64,000 nucleotides of DNA from assembly GCA_937864225.1 (NCBI GenBank), contig CALMJK010000004.1, positions 201,949-265,948 on the forward strand, in the 5' to 3' direction. The DNA comes from an uncultured bacterium. GTDB taxonomy: Bacteria > Krumholzibacteriota > Krumholzibacteriia > LZORAL124-64-63. The position numbers were made by a program, and so were the translations under genes. The notes below the pieces were generated by a model that worked only from the letters and a program-made list of their open reading frames with translations, had not been told where the DNA came from and did not search any database. This document shows, in pieces, positions 59,792 to 64,000 of this stretch (positions within the stretch are counted from its first letter, which is position 1; each line of letters opens with the position of its first letter).

Positions 59792-62032
59792 TCAGGTCGC
59801 GCTGGTGTTCTTCTCCGATGACTGCGCCATGACCAGCTCGGCGTACAGCCCATTGGCTCGCATCAGTTCGGCGTGAGTGCCCTGCTCGACGAGCCGGCCC
59901 TTCTCCAACACCAGGATCACGTCCGCGTCGCGCACCGTGCTGAGGCGATGCGCCACCACGATGCGCGTACAGCCCAGACCGGCCAGGGCGGCCTGGATCT
60001 GCGCCTCGATCTGGGCGTCCAGGGAGCTGGTGGCCTCGTCCAGGAAAAGGATGGCCGGATCGTGCGACAGGGCGCGGGCCAGAGCGATCCGCTGGCGTTG
60101 GCCGCCCGAGAGCGACAGGCCGCCTTCGGAAAGGATCGTGTTGTAGCCCAGGGGCATGGCCATGATCTCGTCGTGGATGTGGGCCAGCTTAGCGGCGACC
60201 TCGATGTCGTCCCGCGTGAGCTCGGGATCGGCCAGGGCGATGTTCTCGCGGATCGAGCCGCCGAACAGGTGCGTGTGCTGCGTGACCACGCCCAGTTGCG
60301 AACGCACGCTGCGGGCGTCGAGGCCCGTCAGGTCGATGCCGTCGTAGAGGACGCGCCCCTTGGTCGGCTGGTACAGCCCGAGCATGAGGTTGGCCAGCGT
60401 GGTCTTGCCCGCGGCCGAGCGGCCGACGATGGCCACCATCTGTCCCGGCGTGATGTCCAGGGAGATTTCCTCGACGGCTGGCGCGCTGTTGATCGCGTAC
60501 TGGAACGTCACGTTTTCGCAGCGGATCCCGCCCTGGAGCCGGGGGGCGTTGACGACCTTCTCGGGATCCTGCTCCTTGGGCGTGGACAGCACGTCGTCCA
60601 GGCGGTCGACGTAGCTGCCCAACTGCTGGAAGGACATGGCGGTGCCCACCAGCGAGGAAAGCGGGGTCAAGAAACCCTGGGCCAGGGCGTTGAGCGCCAG
60701 CATCGTGCCCAAGCTCAGGTGGCCCTGGATCACCAGCCAGCCGCCGGTGAGCATGATCACCAGCGGTGACACGAAGCTCAAGCTGCCGATGACCGACTGG
60801 ACGAGCGCGTCCAGACGCCCGCGGTTGATGCTGACATTGAGGACGTCGACGAACAGGTGCGACCAGTGCTCCAGGGCGCGGGGCTCGGCTCCGGCCGCCT
60901 TGAGGGTCTCGATGCCGGTGAACATCTGCACTTCGTAGCCTTGAGAGCGGGCCTCCTTGGCCAGGTTCTCGGTCATCAGGTCCCGGATCTTGTGGCGGGA
61001 GAACAGGAAGACCACGACGCGCAAGAAGCCCAGCAGCAGCACCAGCCCGCCCAGGAGAGGACTGATCAGCATCAGCAGCACGAGATAGGACAGCAGCATG
61101 ATGCTGTCCAGGGCGCCCGACAATGCGCTGGAGGTGATGAGTTCCCTCACGACCGCGTTGCTGTTCAGACGCATGATCAGGTCGCCCGCCGACCTCGTCT
61201 GGAAGAATGGGTACGGGAGATCGAACATGTGCTCGAGAAAGTCGAGCGTCATGCGCGCGTCCAGTTCGGTGCGCAGGTGCAGCATCAGGAAGGCGCGCAG
61301 GTATGACAGCAGGAAGTTGAAGACCAGCAGCCCGGCGAAGCCGACCGCCAGGATCTGCATCAGTCCGATGTCGCTGCGGGGGATAACCCGGTCGACCAGG
61401 GCGCCGGTCAGGATCGGCAGTCCCAGCCCCACGAGTTGGGCCATGGCCGTCAGCAGGAGAATCCGACCCAGGAGCCCCGAACGGGACAGCACGCGGCGCA
61501 CATAGCCCCAGACCGGGCGCGCGGCCTCTTGGCCGGTGGCGAACGTCTCCAGCGGGTCGAAGATCAGGGCCACGCCCGTGAAGTAGCGGCCGAATTCTTC
61601 GAACGACACGCGGCGGGGACCCAACGCGGGGTCCACCAGTTTGATGTGCTTCTTGTCTTGGCCCTCGTAGACGACGAAGTGATCGAAGCCCCAGTGCAGG
61701 ATGGACGCGGGGGGCAGGTAGTCCAGGTCCGCGACCTCCAGCGTGACGCCTCGGCCCCGCAGGTTGTAGCGCCGCGCGGCCTGCACGAGGTCCAGGGCGC
61801 TGGCGCCGTCGCGGCCGGCTCCCACGCTGTCCCGCACGGTGTCCAGCCGCACGCGCCTGCCGTGGTAGCCCAGCACCATGGCCAGGCAGGCCGAACCGCA
61901 GTCGGCGGCGGTGTGCTGCTGGACGTAGGGGATCTTGCCGCCGCTGCCGCCGCGCTCCAGCCTGCGCAGCGCCGGGAAACGCTCCAGCAACCGTTGGCCG
62001 CGTCGCGGCGGCGCCTCATCCGGAGAAGCCAC
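59792..62032 (-). CDS. lanT: C39 peptidase-containing ABC transporter (bacteriocin/lanthipeptide export and leader cleavage)
   Basis: PYVQQHTAADCGSACLAMVLGYHG (catalytic Cys), FDHFVVYEG (His), DPALGPRRVSFEEF; Walker A GRSAAGKTT, LSGGQRQRIALARAL, ILFLDEATSSLD. Confidence 0.95.
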   Translation of the reverse strand: MASPDEAPPRRGQRLLERFPALRRLERGGSGGKIPYVQQHTAADCGSACLAMVLGYHGRRVRLDTVRDSVGAGRDGASALDLVQAARRYNLRGRGVTLEVADLDYLPPASILHWGFDHFVVYEGQDKKHIKLVDPALGPRRVSFEEFGRYFTGVALIFDPLETFATGQEAARPVWGYVRRVLSRSGLLGRILLLTAMAQLVGLGLPILTGALVDRVIPRSDIGLMQILAVGFAGLLVFNFLLSYLRAFLMLHLRTELDARMTLDFLEHMFDLPYPFFQTRSAGDLIMRLNSNAVVRELITSSALSGALDSIMLLSYLVLLMLISPLLGGLVLLLGFLRVVVFLFSRHKIRDLMTENLAKEARSQGYEVQMFTGIETLKAAGAEPRALEHWSHLFVDVLNVSINRGRLDALVQSVIGSLSFVSPLVIMLTGGWLVIQGHLSLGTMLALNALAQGFLTPLSSLVGTAMSFQQLGSYVDRLDDVLSTPKEQDPEKVVNAPRLQGGIRCENVTFQYAINSAPAVEEISLDITPGQMVAIVGRSAAGKTTLANLMLGLYQPTKGRVLYDGIDLTGLDARSVRSQLGVVTQHTHLFGGSIRENIALADPELTRDDIEVAAKLAHIHDEIMAMPLGYNTILSEGGLSLSGGQRQRIALARALSHDPAILFLDEATSSLDAQIEAQIQAALAGLGCTRIVVAHRLSTVRDADVILVLEKGRLVEQGTHAELMRANGLYAELVMAQSSEKNTSAT

Positions 62033-63017
62033 GGTTGCCCCCTTCCCAGATCCCGCGCAGTCCCGGGACGAGATTCAGGATGATCGGGATGGAGCGGACT
62101 CGGACCTGGACCTGGCCCTGCATGCCGTCGGCGTAGATGTAGTCCTTGCCGTCGGCCGTGAAGGATTCCCCGCTGAGCGTTGCCTCTGCCAGCACGACCG
62201 AGCCGTTGACCAAGACGGCGTCGGCAATCTCCTGGCCCAGATAGCGGCGGGCCTCGGACGGGCCGACGAGCTCGTCGGCGATCCCGCTCAGAACCACCGG
62301 CTGATATGTGTGGGCGTAGCCGGTGATCTCGAAGCGCCCCAACTGGCCGACGGCCAGCTGGGGGCGGAAATATCCCGGCAGCATGACGATCAGCGCCAGC
62401 TGGCTGTCGGGACCCGAAAGGGTCGCCAGGATCTGGCCCGGCGCGACCGATTGCCCGGAACGAACGCGGATGTCCCGGACCACGCCGGCCGCCGGGGCCG
62501 TCAAGCGTCGGGCGGCCAGCATCTTCTGGGCGTAATGCAGCTGGGAGCGCAGCGACGCCGCGCTGCGCCGGGCGCTCTCGTCCAGAGGATTGCGCAAACA
62601 CGCCGTCAATTCGACCTCGAGCGCTTGTTCGATCTGCTGAACCGCCGCAATCTGTTCCTCGTCCACCAGCCGAACGAGGAGCTGTCCGGCCTGGACACGC
62701 TGGCCGGGGACCACGGCGATCTCCTGCACCGTGGCCGAAACGGGGCAAGTCACTTCGGTCTTGAATTTGGCACGCACGATGGCGGGACCGGTGGCGTATT
62801 CGTTCATCCGCCCCAGGCACAGGTAGAGCAGGGTCGCCGCGAAGAAGCCCAGGAGCAGGCGGTAGGTCCAGCCCATCCAATCGGGCGACAAGCGCAGGAT
62901 ATCGCCGTGGCGTTGGCCGCCGAAGCGTTGGTGCTCGAGAGCCTCGGGGCGGAAGATGCTCTCGGGGTCCGTGCGCTCTTCAGACGTCAACGCCGCTGAC
63001 TCCCCGCGCCGGGACAC
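62016..63017 (-). CDS. HlyD-family membrane fusion protein partner of the ABC exporter
   Basis: N-terminal TM; TCPVSATVQEIAVVPGQRVQAGQLLVRL lipoyl half-motif; overlaps the ABC gene start. Confidence 0.88.
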   Translation of the reverse strand: MSRRGESAALTSEERTDPESIFRPEALEHQRFGGQRHGDILRLSPDWMGWTYRLLLGFFAATLLYLCLGRMNEYATGPAIVRAKFKTEVTCPVSATVQEIAVVPGQRVQAGQLLVRLVDEEQIAAVQQIEQALEVELTACLRNPLDESARRSAASLRSQLHYAQKMLAARRLTAPAAGVVRDIRVRSGQSVAPGQILATLSGPDSQLALIVMLPGYFRPQLAVGQLGRFEITGYAHTYQPVVLSGIADELVGPSEARRYLGQEIADAVLVNGSVVLAEATLSGESFTADGKDYIYADGMQGQVQVRVRSIPIILNLVPGLRGIWEGGNRGFSG

Positions 63018-63169
63018 GCCTCGCGCTCAACACGGCCGACCCGAGATGGACCGGCGCGACGGCCGCCCGCCGCATTCCCTGCTCGTCGCGGCGGGCGCCG
63101 TGCCCTATGATGATCGCCGTCCTTCCGCCCCCCGTGGGCGGCCGGGTCGCGAATGAACAGGGTGGTATC

Positions 63170-64000
63170 ATGCGTCTCCAATCGACGTTTCAATCAGTCG
63201 CTCTCAGCGCGCGCCAGATCGCGCCCCCCCGCCTCGGGGATCGGGCAAGCCTCCTGGCGTCTTGCGTCCTGACGGCCCTTGTCGCCGGCATCGCCTGGGC
63301 AGGGACCGAAGCGCAGGTTCGACCCACCTCCGGCTCGGCAGCCCCAACCGCCGTGGCCGGGCCGGCGTCCGGAGAGCTCATCGGCATCGTTTTCGCCCGT
63401 CGCGCCCTCGACCTGGAAGCCGAGATCGAGGGACAAGTGGCTGAGATCGTCGTAGAATTGGGGCAGCATGTCAACCGCGACCGAGTGCTGCTGAAGCTGG
63501 CATCGCCCTGGCTCGAGCACGAGCTGGTGATCGTGCGCGCCAGTGTTGCCACGGCCCAGGCCGAATTGGATCAGGCCATCCTGGAACGCGACCTGGCGGT
63601 CCAGAAGCGGGAGCGGCGCTTGCAGGCACCCGATGCCTGGTCCGCCGAGGAGCGCGCCGAGATTCAGTTCGCGGCGGACATGGCGCAGGTGCAGGTCTCC
63701 CTGGCCAAGGCCCAACTGGAGGGGAACCAAGCCAAGGCCGACCAGTTGGCGGAGCAATTGGCGCGGGCCACCGTCCGCGCGCCCTTTGCCGGCGTTCTCA
63801 GCGGCCGTTACTGCGAACTCGGCGAGCGCGTCGCCGTCAACTCGCCGCTGCTGCGCCTGATCAGCGACGCGGACCTGCAGGTCAGGTTCGGCATCCCAGA
63901 GAATCTGGTCGGCCGCGTGACCCTGGGTTCGGATCTGGAGGCTCATTTCCCGGTCCTGAATCTGACCGTGCCGCTGAAGATTTCACGCCTGGCTCCGGAA
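63170..64000 (+). CDS. RND/HlyD-type periplasmic adaptor, 3' end outside the window
   Basis: Open frame from ATG 63170 to window end: LDLEAEIEGQVAEIVVELGQHVNRDRVLLKL ... ATVRAPFAGVLSGRYCELGERVAVNSPLLRL. Confidence 0.8.
   Translation, partial: MRLQSTFQSVALSARQIAPPRLGDRASLLASCVLTALVAGIAWAGTEAQVRPTSGSAAPTAVAGPASGELIGIVFARRALDLEAEIEGQVAEIVVELGQHVNRDRVLLKLASPWLEHELVIVRASVATAQAELDQAILERDLAVQKRERRLQAPDAWSAEERAEIQFAADMAQVQVSLAKAQLEGNQAKADQLAEQLARATVRAPFAGVLSGRYCELGERVAVNSPLLRLISDADLQVRFGIPENLVGRVTLGSDLEAHFPVLNLTVPLKISRLAPE

Overview
High-GC bacterial chromosome window. The T9SS/FlgD-like C-terminal domain on a secreted LVIVD protein hints at the FCB group. About 0-44.9 kb is mostly housekeeping and metabolic genes: a molybdopterin oxidoreductase, Ser/Thr kinase, methylcrotonyl-CoA carboxylase cluster, B12-dependent NrdJ, MqnD, glycosyltransferases, and a NifX/MinD-ferredoxin cluster. 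A very good match to a fluoride (crcB) riboswitch with a terminator lies in the leader of a Kef/CPA2-type antiporter. The most interesting region is 45.2-64 kb, which holds two RiPP systems. (1) A radical SAM/SPASM enzyme sits with two short paralogous Cys-rich precursors (core CKCGxVCPCxTxVDGATN). (2) A large multi-precursor class I lanthipeptide-like locus has eight leader-sharing precursors (KL[VT]L[SN]RETVRDL...[VIE]GG), three LanC cyclases, one full-length LanB dehydratase, a C39 peptidase-ABC exporter and two HlyD/MFP-type adaptors (one running off the edge). Two of the LanC genes share an apparently identical ~1.2 kb block that switches abruptly to a divergent C-terminal cassette. Precursors sit in tandem cassettes, mostly each with its own sigma70-like promoter, a conserved 5'UTR hairpin with compensatory changes, and often a GGGGCCTG...CAGGCCCC terminator. 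All calls come from reading the sequence and the supplied ORF translations; no searches were run.
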